Shown here: in pieces, positions 8,002-16,620 of the stretch | How the letters are laid out: the number at the start of each line of letters is the position of its first letter | Position numbering within the stretch: the first letter of the stretch is position 1 | From: CAVZTX01 sp963778375 | GTDB taxonomy: Bacteria; Chloroflexota; Ktedonobacteria; Ktedonobacterales; Ktedonobacteraceae | Assembly (NCBI GenBank): GCA_963778375.1 | Contig: CAVZTX010000028.1 | Location: 62,001-126,000 of the forward strand | Length of the DNA: 64,000 nucleotides | Direction of reading: 5' to 3' | Notes under the pieces: generated by a model | Databases searched by the model: none | What the model saw: only the letters and a program-made list of their open reading frames with translations | Told to the model about the DNA's origin: nothing | Position numbers and translations under genes: made by a program

Positions 8002-10812
8002 ATGAATGAAAACAACTTCTGGGGGAGAACGCGATCATCAGGGATACAGGTGGGAATGATCGTGCGTATTGCCTTAGCATTATTCGCAACCGTTGGTAGT
8101 ATTGCACTTGCCTTGACCCTGTTGAACCCACATGACAATGCACGAGCCAGTGGGGTAGTTGAAGTAGGAACGAATAAAAACCCATGGGGACTGGTTCAAG
8201 ATGGCACGCATATCTGGGTTGCGGAACCTGGCTGTGATCTAAGCCCGAAGTGCGCAACGCAATTTCCTGGGACCATCGGTGAATACACTCAGACGACTAC
8301 TCCTACTTTAGTAGCGAACTTTACAGAGCCTTCGACAGGCGGCTTTACTAGTCCAGGGTTCGTCGCACTCGACGGCAAGGGAAATATATGGTTCACTGAG
8401 CCAACAAGTGATGCGATTGGGGAACTCACTCCACCAACCACACCAACCGCTACGCCAACCTGGCAGCAATGGGGAAAAGCTAATGGCATCACTACTGGCT
8501 CTGTCCCGCGTGATCTTGTCTTTGACAAGCATGGGAATATCTGGTTTACTGAAGCCATTGGAAACAAGATCGGCTTTTTCAATACCACCTTACACACTGC
8601 TGTCGAAACCCCGCTTGTAACCGCAAATAGTGATCCATACGGCATTGTGTATAACGCTACAACGAATATGGTCTGGTTTGCAGAAAATGGCAACACAATG
8701 CTTGGGAGTTTTGTGCCTAACACAACTGGAACCATTAATATCAAAGAACATCCTATTGGCACAGCAAAGGCACATATGCTTGCCATTGATGCTTCAGGAA
8801 ATCTTTGGTACAGCGAGGGGCCTGGAGATTTTGTTGGTGAGTATAGCATTACTTCTAACAATTTTAGGGATTTTTCGGTGGCCTCAGCTATATGTCCGGT
8901 GGGGTCTCCTGCAGGTTGCCTCACAAACACGTATGTTGCAGGTGTGGCTATCGATAGCACCGGAAAGGTCTGGTTTGACGAAGTCCATACTGGAAGTGTG
9001 GGATATATTACTCCTCCTGTCGGTACTTTTGCTCCGACTAAAACAACGCCCATCCCTTCACCTTCACCAACTAAAACACCGAAGAAAACGCCCACACCCA
9101 CCACTACGGTCACCCCTGGCACTACACCCACTCCGAGTAGTTCACCTACTCCTACTCCAGCAAAGATTACAATAAGTGCTATCATCTCAAGCCCATTTGA
9201 TGGACTCATCACTGATGGGACCAATAATGTTTGGGCGACTGAGAAGAATGGTAGCAATAAACTGGCTTTGATACCTCCAGGTACAAGACCAACTCCCACG
9301 CCTACAGCCACTGGCACGACAACGGTTACACCGACGGGCACAACAACGGTTACACCGACAGGGACACCATCAACGACGATAACGGGGCCAGTGAGTAAGA
9401 CGTGGTACTTCGCCGAAGGCAAGGTGGGAACGGGCTTCACCGAATTCCTCACACTTGAAAATCCAGATACTATTAATAGTTGCGCGGTGAATATTGAATA
9501 CCTGTTGGGATCAGGTAGCCCAATCAACATTCCCGTGACAGTCTCTCCCGCGACTCGCTATACTGAGTCGGTGAATACTGATCTGAATACTCCGGCCAGT
9601 TCGGGCAACTATCAGACCGACTCCGCCGTTGTCACGGTCAACTCGTCCTCCACTCCCAATTGTAACGGTATCGTGGCTGAACGACCGATGTACTTTACCA
9701 ACTTCATTGGCGTCAGCAGTGGGAGTGATGTGCTTGGCGCAACGCATACTGACACGACCTTCTACTTTGCAGATGTACCAACTGGCGGCGGCTATGCCTC
9801 TTTCCTCACCATCCTGAATCCTGGCACTACCACTGCTAACATCACAGCGACCTTTGTGGTTGGCGGCGTTACCGTCAACACGCAGACGCTCGCAGTTGCT
9901 GGCGGTACGCGCGGTACAATCATCCCAAATAATAGTGGTACCTTGCACCATGCAGCGGTTACTGTCACCTCCGACCAGCAGGTGGTAGTCGAACGTCCTG
10001 ACTACTTCAGCAATGTCAACGGGGGCAATGCACAGACTGTTTCGGGAGCTTCTTCGGTAGTGGGAGTACGCACCCTGAAGAACGACTGGCTCTTTGCTGA
10101 GGGCTATACTGGCGGCAAATTCCAGGAGTACTTTGTACTGGCGAACTTCGGAACGACAGCAGTCACTGCTAATGTGGTGCTGGAGTTCAGCAATGGTCAT
10201 ACCGAAACAGTGCCTGAAACCATTCAGCCGTTGGATCAGACCTTTGTCAATGTGAACGCGATTGTGGCTAACAATCTGGGGACATGTGACACAAGTCCAT
10301 GCCAACCTACTCCAGATGTCTCAGCAGAAATCAGTTCCGCAGCGGGTAGCAACTTCATCGCACAGCGTGAAATGTACTTCCAGTACAATCATGTTGGTAA
10401 TGGACGCACATTGAATGCTACGGGTGGAACCGATGTGATCGGCGAGTCCACAGCAGTCAGCAGCTATAGTTTCGCGGAAGGCTACACAAATGTGGGCTAT
10501 GACGAGTGGCTCACGATACAGAATCCTTCCGCAAACACTGGGACAGTGAACCTCAAGATCGTTAATGCTGATGGGCACAGCTTCAGCCAGGCCTACACCT
10601 TGCTGGCGCATAGTCGCACAACTATCGACATCACCGGTCTGGTTATCCATAACCTGATCGTGCCCAATGACACGTTTAAAGGTTATGAGGTCTCACTGAC
10701 TGCTCAGGCGGGAGCGAATGCCCTATTCATGGTAGAGCGCCCCATGTACTGGAACACTGGCTCAAGCGGTACGCAAGGCGGTAGTGATGTGATCGGCTAT
10801 GATGGCAAGTAA
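8002..10812 (+). CDS. Secreted Vgb-lyase-like beta-propeller protein with four C-terminal FAEG repeats
   Basis: 936 residues. A signal anchor (about 17-38) leads to a propeller region (50-330) with repeated G-N-I/L-W-F-T/A-E phrases, as in streptogramin B lyase and NHL proteins. Two Pro/Thr-rich linkers follow (about 340-395 and 425-465). The C-terminal half holds four units of about 115 residues, each opening with a WYFAEG-like phrase followed by E-F/W/Y-L-x-L/I-x-N-P and closing with V/I-x-x-R-P/E-M-Y-F/W. Such modules occur in large exported Chloroflexota proteins; their role is unknown, and adhesion or polymer binding is a guess. A true lyase activity is unlikely to follow from the propeller alone. 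Start ATG 8002 with GGAG 15 nt upstream. Confidence 0.8.
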   Translation: MNENNFWGRTRSSGIQVGMIVRIALALFATVGSIALALTLLNPHDNARASGVVEVGTNKNPWGLVQDGTHIWVAEPGCDLSPKCATQFPGTIGEYTQTTTPTLVANFTEPSTGGFTSPGFVALDGKGNIWFTEPTSDAIGELTPPTTPTATPTWQQWGKANGITTGSVPRDLVFDKHGNIWFTEAIGNKIGFFNTTLHTAVETPLVTANSDPYGIVYNATTNMVWFAENGNTMLGSFVPNTTGTINIKEHPIGTAKAHMLAIDASGNLWYSEGPGDFVGEYSITSNNFRDFSVASAICPVGSPAGCLTNTYVAGVAIDSTGKVWFDEVHTGSVGYITPPVGTFAPTKTTPIPSPSPTKTPKKTPTPTTTVTPGTTPTPSSSPTPTPAKITISAIISSPFDGLITDGTNNVWATEKNGSNKLALIPPGTRPTPTPTATGTTTVTPTGTTTVTPTGTPSTTITGPVSKTWYFAEGKVGTGFTEFLTLENPDTINSCAVNIEYLLGSGSPINIPVTVSPATRYTESVNTDLNTPASSGNYQTDSAVVTVNSSSTPNCNGIVAERPMYFTNFIGVSSGSDVLGATHTDTTFYFADVPTGGGYASFLTILNPGTTTANITATFVVGGVTVNTQTLAVAGGTRGTIIPNNSGTLHHAAVTVTSDQQVVVERPDYFSNVNGGNAQTVSGASSVVGVRTLKNDWLFAEGYTGGKFQEYFVLANFGTTAVTANVVLEFSNGHTETVPETIQPLDQTFVNVNAIVANNLGTCDTSPCQPTPDVSAEISSAAGSNFIAQREMYFQYNHVGNGRTLNATGGTDVIGESTAVSSYSFAEGYTNVGYDEWLTIQNPSANTGTVNLKIVNADGHSFSQAYTLLAHSRTTIDITGLVIHNLIVPNDTFKGYEVSLTAQAGANALFMVERPMYWNTGSSGTQGGSDVIGYDGK

Positions 10813-10842
10813 TCTCTTTACGAGCCTCTAGTAGGCATTTTA

Positions 10843-10882
10843 AATAAAGCGCCTGGTGATGGCGATTACCAGGCGCTTTATT
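10843..10882 (+). terminator. Terminator hairpin after the secreted propeller gene
   Basis: A 15-bp perfect stem, AATAAAGCGCCTGGT with ACCAGGCGCTTTATT, 10-nt loop, 30 nt after the stop codon at 10812. A and T flanks make it usable in either direction. Confidence 0.8.
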
Positions 10883-10977
10883 GTGGTATCGGGAATGAAG
10901 GAATGTGACACTTGTGGCACTTGTTCTCGTGCAATGATGCAACTTGTAAATTGCCCTGGGATAAAGGAGCATACAAG

Positions 10978-10986
10978 TGGTATAAT
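10978..10986 (+). promoter_or_regulatory. Extended -10 promoter TGG-TATAAT for the HAD gene
   Basis: TGGTATAATG lacks a good -35 at 17 nt but has the TGn extension seen repeatedly in this window. It lies about 80 nt ahead of the HAD start, leaving room for the hairpin leader. Confidence 0.55.
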
Positions 10987-11010
10987 GTAACCATCTCTAG
11001 TCCGGAGAAA

Positions 11011-11039
11011 ATGCGACGGGATTGTATCACCCGTCGCAT
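11011..11039 (+). promoter_or_regulatory. 10-bp hairpin in the 5' leader of the HAD gene
   Basis: ATGCGACGGG pairs perfectly with CCCGTCGCAT around a 9-nt loop, 26 nt ahead of the start codon. No T run follows, so it is more likely an mRNA-stability or translation element than a terminator. Confidence 0.5.
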
Positions 11040-11064
11040 CCTTATTACAAAAGAATGTGGTGAT

Positions 11065-11961
11065 ATGGGTATGGAAAAAGTACCAGCGAGCGTACGGATG
11101 CTCGTGATTGATATCGATGGTACGCTGCTTAATCCAGAAGGGAAAATTACTCCTCGTACCTTGGGAGCGGTACGTGCTGCGCAGCAGGCAGGAATAGTGG
11201 TAACGCTGGCAACAGCTCGCCGCTATTGCAATACCGCGAAGATTGCTACAGAACTGGGATTAGATATTCCGCTGATTATATATGATGGGGCTATGATTAT
11301 AAAACATCCTGATGCTACGGTTATACACACGCACACGCTGAAAGCAGATGTTGCTCAGCAAGCTATAAATCTGCTGGTAGAGCATCATATCCAACCAGTA
11401 GTTCATCCATCTATGGGAGCGGTTGAAGAAATTTGGACGGGGCCTTGTGATTTCGATAACCTGTGGCTCGAGGCTTACTTTACGACGTTTCCTGAGCAAA
11501 TGCGTCGCATGCCTTACGAGGCGCTCTGCATCGGGCATGCCGATCCGCTGCGGGTCTGTGTCTTTACAGAGGAAGAGCATATTCTTGAGGTAATCCCGAA
11601 AGTTTCTGCCCTTGCATGCTCATGGACGACGATAAAAAGGGGCAGCTATGGATGTGCTGAACTGACTATTATGGATCCTGCTTGTTCAAAGGCCAGTGGT
11701 GTTGCAGCATTGGCACGCTATCTGAACATTCCGCTAGAGGAAGTTATGGCCATTGGCGATAACAATAATGATATACAAATGCTACGAACTGCCGGTTGGG
11801 GGGTTGCGATGGGACATGCCTCTGAAACTGTCAAGGCGGCAGCAAAGGCTGTGACTGCCAATAACCGGGAAGATGGTGTCGCACAAGCCATTGAGCGCTA
11901 CGCGCTCCGCTCTGAGGAGAGTGCTGCCTCAAATTCTCTTAATCGCTCAATCTGCTTGTGA
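11065..11961 (+). CDS. HAD-superfamily Cof-type phosphatase
   Basis: About 298 residues, the usual size for Cof/YidA-type sugar- or cofactor-phosphate phosphatases. Motif I is DIDGTLLNPEG (nucleophile Asp and acid Asp two apart), and the C-terminal motif GDNNNDIQML supplies the Mg-binding acidic residues; the cap lies between. Substrate unknown. I place the start at ATG 11065 (or 11071, which has GTGGTGAT at better spacing); the frame is open farther upstream, but that part runs through the promoter and hairpin. Its last 64 bp overlap the convergent dual-specificity phosphatase gene. Confidence 0.85.
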   Translation: MGMEKVPASVRMLVIDIDGTLLNPEGKITPRTLGAVRAAQQAGIVVTLATARRYCNTAKIATELGLDIPLIIYDGAMIIKHPDATVIHTHTLKADVAQQAINLLVEHHIQPVVHPSMGAVEEIWTGPCDFDNLWLEAYFTTFPEQMRRMPYEALCIGHADPLRVCVFTEEEHILEVIPKVSALACSWTTIKRGSYGCAELTIMDPACSKASGVAALARYLNIPLEEVMAIGDNNNDIQMLRTAGWGVAMGHASETVKAAAKAVTANNREDGVAQAIERYALRSEESAASNSLNRSICL

Positions 11962-12572
11962 TTGGGAGCGGCTTGCCAGCGTTTCTGCTGCACCAACATC
12001 AGGGCATCTTGAGCATGCATGCCGTCATATACAAGCACAGCACAGGTGAGTAAGGCGCTCCGTCCGACGCCATGCTCACAGTGAATCAAGACCCGGCCAC
12101 CCCGCTTCATGCGTTCATTGACCCATCTGGCACCCTGCATCATCTGTTCAATTGTAAGTGGTTTTGTATCGGCGGTTGGAAGATGCAGCAACTCGATATG
12201 TTCTTTTGCCAATGCCAAGGCATCATCGCAATATTCTGAGCGAGTGTCCACCACATAGGTAATACCTGTACGCGCCAAGGCCTTGATATCCGTAGAGTGA
12301 ATCCGACCACCAAGGGCCAGGTTATCCGTCACCCAGCTCATATTTAATTTGTCAGGCAGGGGGATATGCAATCTTTTTGCGACCTTCTCGCTTGGAGAAT
12401 TCTCGGGAAAAAGATGAGCGGCGATACGTGTCCAGCGCCGGTAGAGGACACGTATGATGCCAGTTGAGGCCCAGCGTATAAATGAAAATTGGACACGGGG
12501 ACCTTCTACGACCGCTGCTTCGAGTGGTTCAGTACCAGGAGGTGGCGGCGTAATCGTTGGATCGGATGACAT
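11898..12572 (-). CDS. Dual-specificity protein phosphatase family protein
   Basis: 224 residues. The cysteine-phosphatase signature HCEHGVGRSA (H164, C165, R171) is complete and a candidate general acid D135 lies in LPTADTKP. The first 75 residues form an extension with Pro-rich start. Upstream VDTRSEYCDD is the usual beta-strand before the P-loop domain. Family members dephosphorylate Tyr/Ser/Thr, phosphoinositides or lipid phosphates. It is followed closely upstream (16 bp) by the DUF1385 gene, suggesting co-transcription with it. Confidence 0.85.
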   Translation of the reverse strand: MSSDPTITPPPPGTEPLEAAVVEGPRVQFSFIRWASTGIIRVLYRRWTRIAAHLFPENSPSEKVAKRLHIPLPDKLNMSWVTDNLALGGRIHSTDIKALARTGITYVVDTRSEYCDDALALAKEHIELLHLPTADTKPLTIEQMMQGARWVNERMKRGGRVLIHCEHGVGRSALLTCAVLVYDGMHAQDALMLVQQKRWQAAPNHKQIERLREFEAALSSERSA

Positions 12573-12588
12573 GGATAGCTCTTTTCAT

Positions 12589-13602
12589 TTACTTTGACGC
12601 AACTAATGGAGGCAGGGCTGCAACGGTTGTATTGGTGCTGCCGATTGGTTGCACTTCGTCACGCTGCATTACGCGTTTCAAGGAGGTAATCGCACACTCT
12701 ATCATGCTATCATCTGGCTCGCGGGTCGTCAAACCTTGCAGTGCGAGTCCAGGAGCAAGTAGCCATCTGACTATACGAAAGCGATAATTTGCCGCGCCTA
12801 GTCGCATGAGTTCGTAGGCGATACCTGCTACAACGGGTACTAACAGGATGCGCGAGATGACTTTGATAAGTAATGAAGTAGGGGCGGGCACCAATGCAAA
12901 GACCAGAATTGAAACGACCATTACTATCAAGAGAAAACCTGTGCCACAGCGGGTATGCACTTTTGAGGCTTGACGTACATGTGGAACATCAAGTGGGTAA
13001 CCCTGCTCCATAGCATTAATGGCTTTATGTTCAGCGCCATGATAGCCAAAGACGCGTTGAATACTAGGAATGCGTCCAATCAGGTAGAGGTAACCAATAA
13101 GCAGTCCAAGACGAATGAGGCCCTCAACTATCAGACTTAACCAACTACTACCTATTTGACTGTGTAACAGACTTGCAATGAAGAGTGGGAACAGGAAGAA
13201 GAGCGCTATAGCAAAGCCTAATGAGATTATTAAGGTTATAACGAGTGTTATGCCTCCGATTTGGGGAGGAGGCGCTAGATCATCTTGTAAGGCATTGGGA
13301 TTACCAAAATCATTAGTATTCAGTGTATTGGTAGAAGGCTCTGGATTTACTGCTCCGGTTGCGATATTTGCAGATAAGGTCATCAGGCGTGTTCCTAGGA
13401 CTAACATTTCCCATAGGAGGAGTATTCCACGTAAGAAAGGGAGACGAAATACTCGATTCTGGTACAGGTAGGGAGTTAATGCTTCTTCATAGAGGTAGAT
13501 ACTGTCATCTGGACGCCGCACTGCTAGAGCTACCGATTTACGCCCGCGCATCATTACGCCTTCCATAACAGCCTGACCACCGTAATAGAATTTTGCTGCC
13601 AT
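12589..13602 (-). CDS. DUF1385 (YqhQ-like) membrane protein
   Basis: 337 residues. The family opening FYYGGQAVMEGVMMRG is clear, as are the conserved histidine cluster YHGAEHKAINAMEQG and THTRCGTGFLL. Membrane segments lie around 120-145, 158-182, 212-235 and 240-260. The invariant His/Glu residues have led to suggestions of a metal-dependent enzyme, but no activity is established. The start ATG 13602 follows AAAGGAGAA. It lies between a glycosyltransferase gene and a phosphatase gene, all on the minus strand; in many genomes DUF1385 sits beside rpmE, which is also close by here. Confidence 0.88.
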   Translation of the reverse strand: MAAKFYYGGQAVMEGVMMRGRKSVALAVRRPDDSIYLYEEALTPYLYQNRVFRLPFLRGILLLWEMLVLGTRLMTLSANIATGAVNPEPSTNTLNTNDFGNPNALQDDLAPPPQIGGITLVITLIISLGFAIALFFLFPLFIASLLHSQIGSSWLSLIVEGLIRLGLLIGYLYLIGRIPSIQRVFGYHGAEHKAINAMEQGYPLDVPHVRQASKVHTRCGTGFLLIVMVVSILVFALVPAPTSLLIKVISRILLVPVVAGIAYELMRLGAANYRFRIVRWLLAPGLALQGLTTREPDDSMIECAITSLKRVMQRDEVQPIGSTNTTVAALPPLVASK

Positions 13603-13670
13603 AGCGCTAAGTTCTCCTTTCGATGTCTTTCCACTTTGACTACGATTAATTTTATTGTTTACTCAGCTCA

Positions 13671-15161
13671 TTAGTGAGGGGAATTATCAAAGAAACTATT
13701 TAGATCCGTAAAAGGGTCTGTAGGGGCAATAAACCTCCTTGCCTGATCGATTATGCGCCTGGCACGTGATTGGGAGGGCGGTCTTGGCAGATTACGCATA
13801 CGTGATTGCCCTAAAAAGGAGAGATGCTGGTTCGCCGCAAGCGTTCCCCTCGTTGGACGCCGCGTGCCACTTACTAAGGTAGAAGAGAGCCGTTTTGATC
13901 GCTTTGGTCTGGTACGAGCCTGTTTAGGCGATTGCACCGAGTGCCATATTCCGGGCTTACCGGGCGGAGGCAGGTAACTAAGAATATGGTCGGCAATGTC
14001 GAAAGAGGTGCGGGGGCGGCTAATACGTTGGGCGTTTCCCAGTTGCTGACTCATTAGTTGCGATCCAGGTTTCACCAATCGGCGTAATGCGTCAACTAGC
14101 TCAATCGAGTTATGCGCTATCGATCCTACATTATTTTCAAGCACATACGCCACGTTTCCCTCTTCCTGTCCAGGAAGGTAGCTGTTAAGGATGAGAGGGA
14201 GTTCGCATGCCAGAGCTTCGGAGATGGTTCCTGGTCCTGCCTTGGTTACGATAACATCTGCGGCGTGCATGATTTCTGGCATATTGTGTACGAAGCCAAG
14301 AACCTTTACAGGGACATGCAAGCTAGAACGTATACGTTGGAGGTAGGTATACAGTCGTTTGTTGCGACCGGTAACAATGAGCAATTGGACTTGCAAACGC
14401 GCTTTTGAGATGGCATGTATGGTTGGCCACAAGCCACTCCCTTCTCCCCCACTTACTAATAAAACCACCGGTATGCCAGCCTCCAGACCTAGCTTGCGTT
14501 GCAGCTCTTCTTTGCTCCCTACGGGAAGCGTAAACTTTGGATCAATGGGCATACCAAGCACATGCACGTGCTGAGGGTCAAGCCCACGTTTCAAATACAG
14601 TTGTTTTGCCTGTTCCGTGGGCACGACGTAGGAGTCGGCACCGGGAGCAAACCAGGAATAATGGGCACTGACAAGGTCGGTGACTACGGTGATAAAAGGA
14701 ATATGCAGACCCAGGTCCTGCAAAGCATCTATGGTGAGGTGGTTGAGCAAAGGATGTACGGAGACGATAATGTCGGGATGAACACTTGTAATTAAGCGTA
14801 ACAAGCCATTATGAATGAGAGGGGTAGCGACGGTTTGAACGGTTGAAACGCCACGAGCGCGATTGCTTAGTTTAAAAGCTTGCCCATAAAGCTTAGGGTT
14901 ATAGCGGATGGTTGGGCCATAGAGTTTCATGAATTCGCGCAACGGAAAATGGCCGTACTCCTCAAATGCATCAACAATTTCAATGCGGTAAGTTGGAGGA
15001 GGCGCTAGGTTGATATCTTCAGGGTTGTTCTGCTGATGAGCATACCATTCTTCCTGCTCTTTTTGAGAAATGAGCATGATAGCGTTGCGAATGGCGTTTG
15101 CGGCACTTCGATGACCTGCCCCAGTGTCAGCGATGAGGAACAGTATCGTTCGCTGAGACAT
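13671..15161 (-). CDS. MGDG-synthase-like glycosyltransferase (GT28 type)
   Basis: About 496 residues. The N-terminal ILFLIADTGAGHRSAANAI and the middle PDIIVSVHPLLNH block are typical of monogalactosyl-diacylglycerol synthase and UgtP-like enzymes, and the sugar-nucleotide site shows as LLVSGGEGSG and, later, VTKAGPGTISEAL. Such enzymes put a sugar on diacylglycerol or a similar lipid at the inner membrane face. The last 90 residues are Arg/Pro-rich and look disordered. Start: ATG 15161 (GGGGAG upstream) rather than 15215, because homology begins just after it. Confidence 0.82.
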   Translation of the reverse strand: MSQRTILFLIADTGAGHRSAANAIRNAIMLISQKEQEEWYAHQQNNPEDINLAPPPTYRIEIVDAFEEYGHFPLREFMKLYGPTIRYNPKLYGQAFKLSNRARGVSTVQTVATPLIHNGLLRLITSVHPDIIVSVHPLLNHLTIDALQDLGLHIPFITVVTDLVSAHYSWFAPGADSYVVPTEQAKQLYLKRGLDPQHVHVLGMPIDPKFTLPVGSKEELQRKLGLEAGIPVVLLVSGGEGSGLWPTIHAISKARLQVQLLIVTGRNKRLYTYLQRIRSSLHVPVKVLGFVHNMPEIMHAADVIVTKAGPGTISEALACELPLILNSYLPGQEEGNVAYVLENNVGSIAHNSIELVDALRRLVKPGSQLMSQQLGNAQRISRPRTSFDIADHILSYLPPPGKPGIWHSVQSPKQARTRPKRSKRLSSTLVSGTRRPTRGTLAANQHLSFLGQSRMRNLPRPPSQSRARRIIDQARRFIAPTDPFTDLNSFFDNSPH

Positions 15162-15204
15162 GCTTATTCGAGAACTCCCCCATACACTATTACATACATG
15201 AACA

Positions 15205-15246
15205 AACGGGGACAAAGGCTTTTTGAGATTGTCCTTTATCCCCGTT
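15205..15246 (-). terminator. Terminator of rpmE
   Basis: AACGGGG and AAAGG pair with CCTTT and CCCCGTT, two 2-nt mismatched positions between the blocks. It follows the rpmE stop on the minus strand and precedes the glycosyltransferase start. Confidence 0.65.
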
Positions 15247-15261
15247 ATTTCATTAACTGAT

Positions 15262-15468
15262 TTATTCTTCCTGCAAGTTGAAGCGCTTGCGGAAGCGTTC
15301 TACACGACCTGCTGAGTCGAGGATGCGCTGTTGACCAGTAAAGAATGGATGGCATTTTGAACAAACGTCAACCTTGAGTACTGGTTTGACACTGACTGTT
15401 TTAAAGGTGTTGCCACAGGCGCAACTTACTGTGGCTTCAACGTAATTTGGATGAATTCCTTTTTTCAT
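15262..15468 (-). CDS. rpmE: Ribosomal protein bL31, zinc-binding form
   Basis: 68 residues starting MKKGIHPNY with GGGAGTAGCC in front. Four cysteines in CACG and CSKCH form the zinc ribbon of the C+ type of L31, and the FFTGQQRILDSAGRVERF segment is diagnostic. It is part of the large ribosomal subunit. The frame opens 27 codons farther upstream, but that portion is not homologous. It lies beside DUF1385 and the lipid glycosyltransferase. Confidence 0.95.
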   Translation of the reverse strand: MKKGIHPNYVEATVSCACGNTFKTVSVKPVLKVDVCSKCHPFFTGQQRILDSAGRVERFRKRFNLQEE

Positions 15469-15635
15469 GGCTACTCCCGGGTAATGTCTATAATTTTGGA
15501 TGCGAGCATGATTGTACATGGCTGGTGTTTCCATGTCAAGAGACCCCACACCTTTCTGCTACGTTATTCTATCATAGATAACACCTTTTTGAGCATATTT
15601 ATGCCCGAAATTTTCCAATAGGAGGCTTTGGCTGA

Positions 15636-16454
15636 TCAAGCAACAGGAGTCAACGCATCCACCCAATCTTTTGCATTGCCAGTGATGGCCCAGCGGGAGC
15701 TGCTCCCAAAATTACTGGTTATGGTCGTTTCATAGCCTAGCATGACAACATAGTCTTTTCCTTTGTACCGAATAGTGATTGCTTCGCACTCTAATTTTCC
15801 GATATAGAAGGGATTTCTTTCCTTGACGGAACTCAGGTCTTTGATGGGAGCGTCAAAAAAGACGCGTTTCTCACCCCGATTTTCAGCACACAAAACGTCG
15901 GTATCGAAGAGGTAGAGTCGTCCACGAGCTACTATCTCGCCCTTTGTGTTGAGGAGGGTCATTAAGGTAAAGCGGCGGGGATGGCGAATCTCAATGTGTT
16001 CCGCTAATTGCTGCTCTACCTGCCCACGTTGCTGGGGCGTCATTCCTTCAAGGTGCAGGCGAATATAGCGTGTGGTGCCAAAAAGATGGCCTAAACCCTC
16101 CTTCCCTTTGCTGGCTAGGAGATACTCTTCCCCTTCATCTACTGCAAAGCGTGCCTCCGACCAGGGCATTTGTTGCTCATTTTCCCCTGGGAATTGTACG
16201 CGCACGCCGTCAGGTTCAATCCATACTCCGGAACGTCCATAGCTGTATTGGAAGTAGAGCATTGGCAACAGAACGATCAGTCCAAGCACTGCAAGTATGT
16301 AGGAAATACCAATCACTATACCTGAGATTTTAATGAACGGTAATAACGCTATTGAGCCAAATACAAGGACTATAAGAAGGGAGGCAAGGGTGAGACGCGA
16401 GATGCGTCGGGTGTGCTGGGCAAAACGATAGCGAGCCGCTACGGAAGCATTCAT
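15636..16454 (-). CDS. Two-helix membrane protein with a large soluble domain, unknown
   Basis: 272 residues. Two hydrophobic segments (about 18-42 and 45-68) near the N-terminus precede a beta-rich cytoplasmic domain with phrases GVWIEPDGVRVQFPG and LLNTKGEIVARGRLYLFD. The two-helix-then-beta layout resembles PH-like membrane proteins, but I cannot name the family. The ATG follows AGGAG. Intergenic DNA before it (16455-16620) holds a palindromic repeat and the purB promoter region. Confidence 0.65.
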   Translation of the reverse strand: MNASVAARYRFAQHTRRISRLTLASLLIVLVFGSIALLPFIKISGIVIGISYILAVLGLIVLLPMLYFQYSYGRSGVWIEPDGVRVQFPGENEQQMPWSEARFAVDEGEEYLLASKGKEGLGHLFGTTRYIRLHLEGMTPQQRGQVEQQLAEHIEIRHPRRFTLMTLLNTKGEIVARGRLYLFDTDVLCAENRGEKRVFFDAPIKDLSSVKERNPFYIGKLECEAITIRYKGKDYVVMLGYETTITSNFGSSSRWAITGNAKDWVDALTPVA

Positions 16455-16496
16455 ACGATACTCCTCAAATCAAAAATGTTCATTACACCTCCAGGT

Positions 16497-16518
16497 CAGG
16501 GGCAAGCCCTGCCCCTAC
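16497..16518. repeat. Short palindromic repeat (GGGGCA...TGCCCC type)
   Basis: AGGGGCA-AGCCC-TGCCCCTAC, a 7-bp stem with the GCCCCTAC tail shared by the copies at 17804 and 49632. This family of small palindromes recurs through the window. Confidence 0.7.
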
Positions 16519-16620
16519 TATACTCCTTATATCAACAACGTTCGTGTGGTACACTAGAGCCAGGGAATTTGCGCTTTTCGCTGAAGTTTAACACATTCGG
16601 ATTGGCTTAGGAACAATCAA

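Noticed and set aside
8289..9530. 413-codon minus-strand frame, Val/Pro-rich
   Set aside because: Antisense shadow of the Pro/Thr-rich secreted protein; composition is the mirror of that linker.
10912..11064. Longer N-terminus of the HAD phosphatase
   Set aside because: The frame is open from 10912 but covers the TATAAT promoter and a leader hairpin, and homology begins after 11071.
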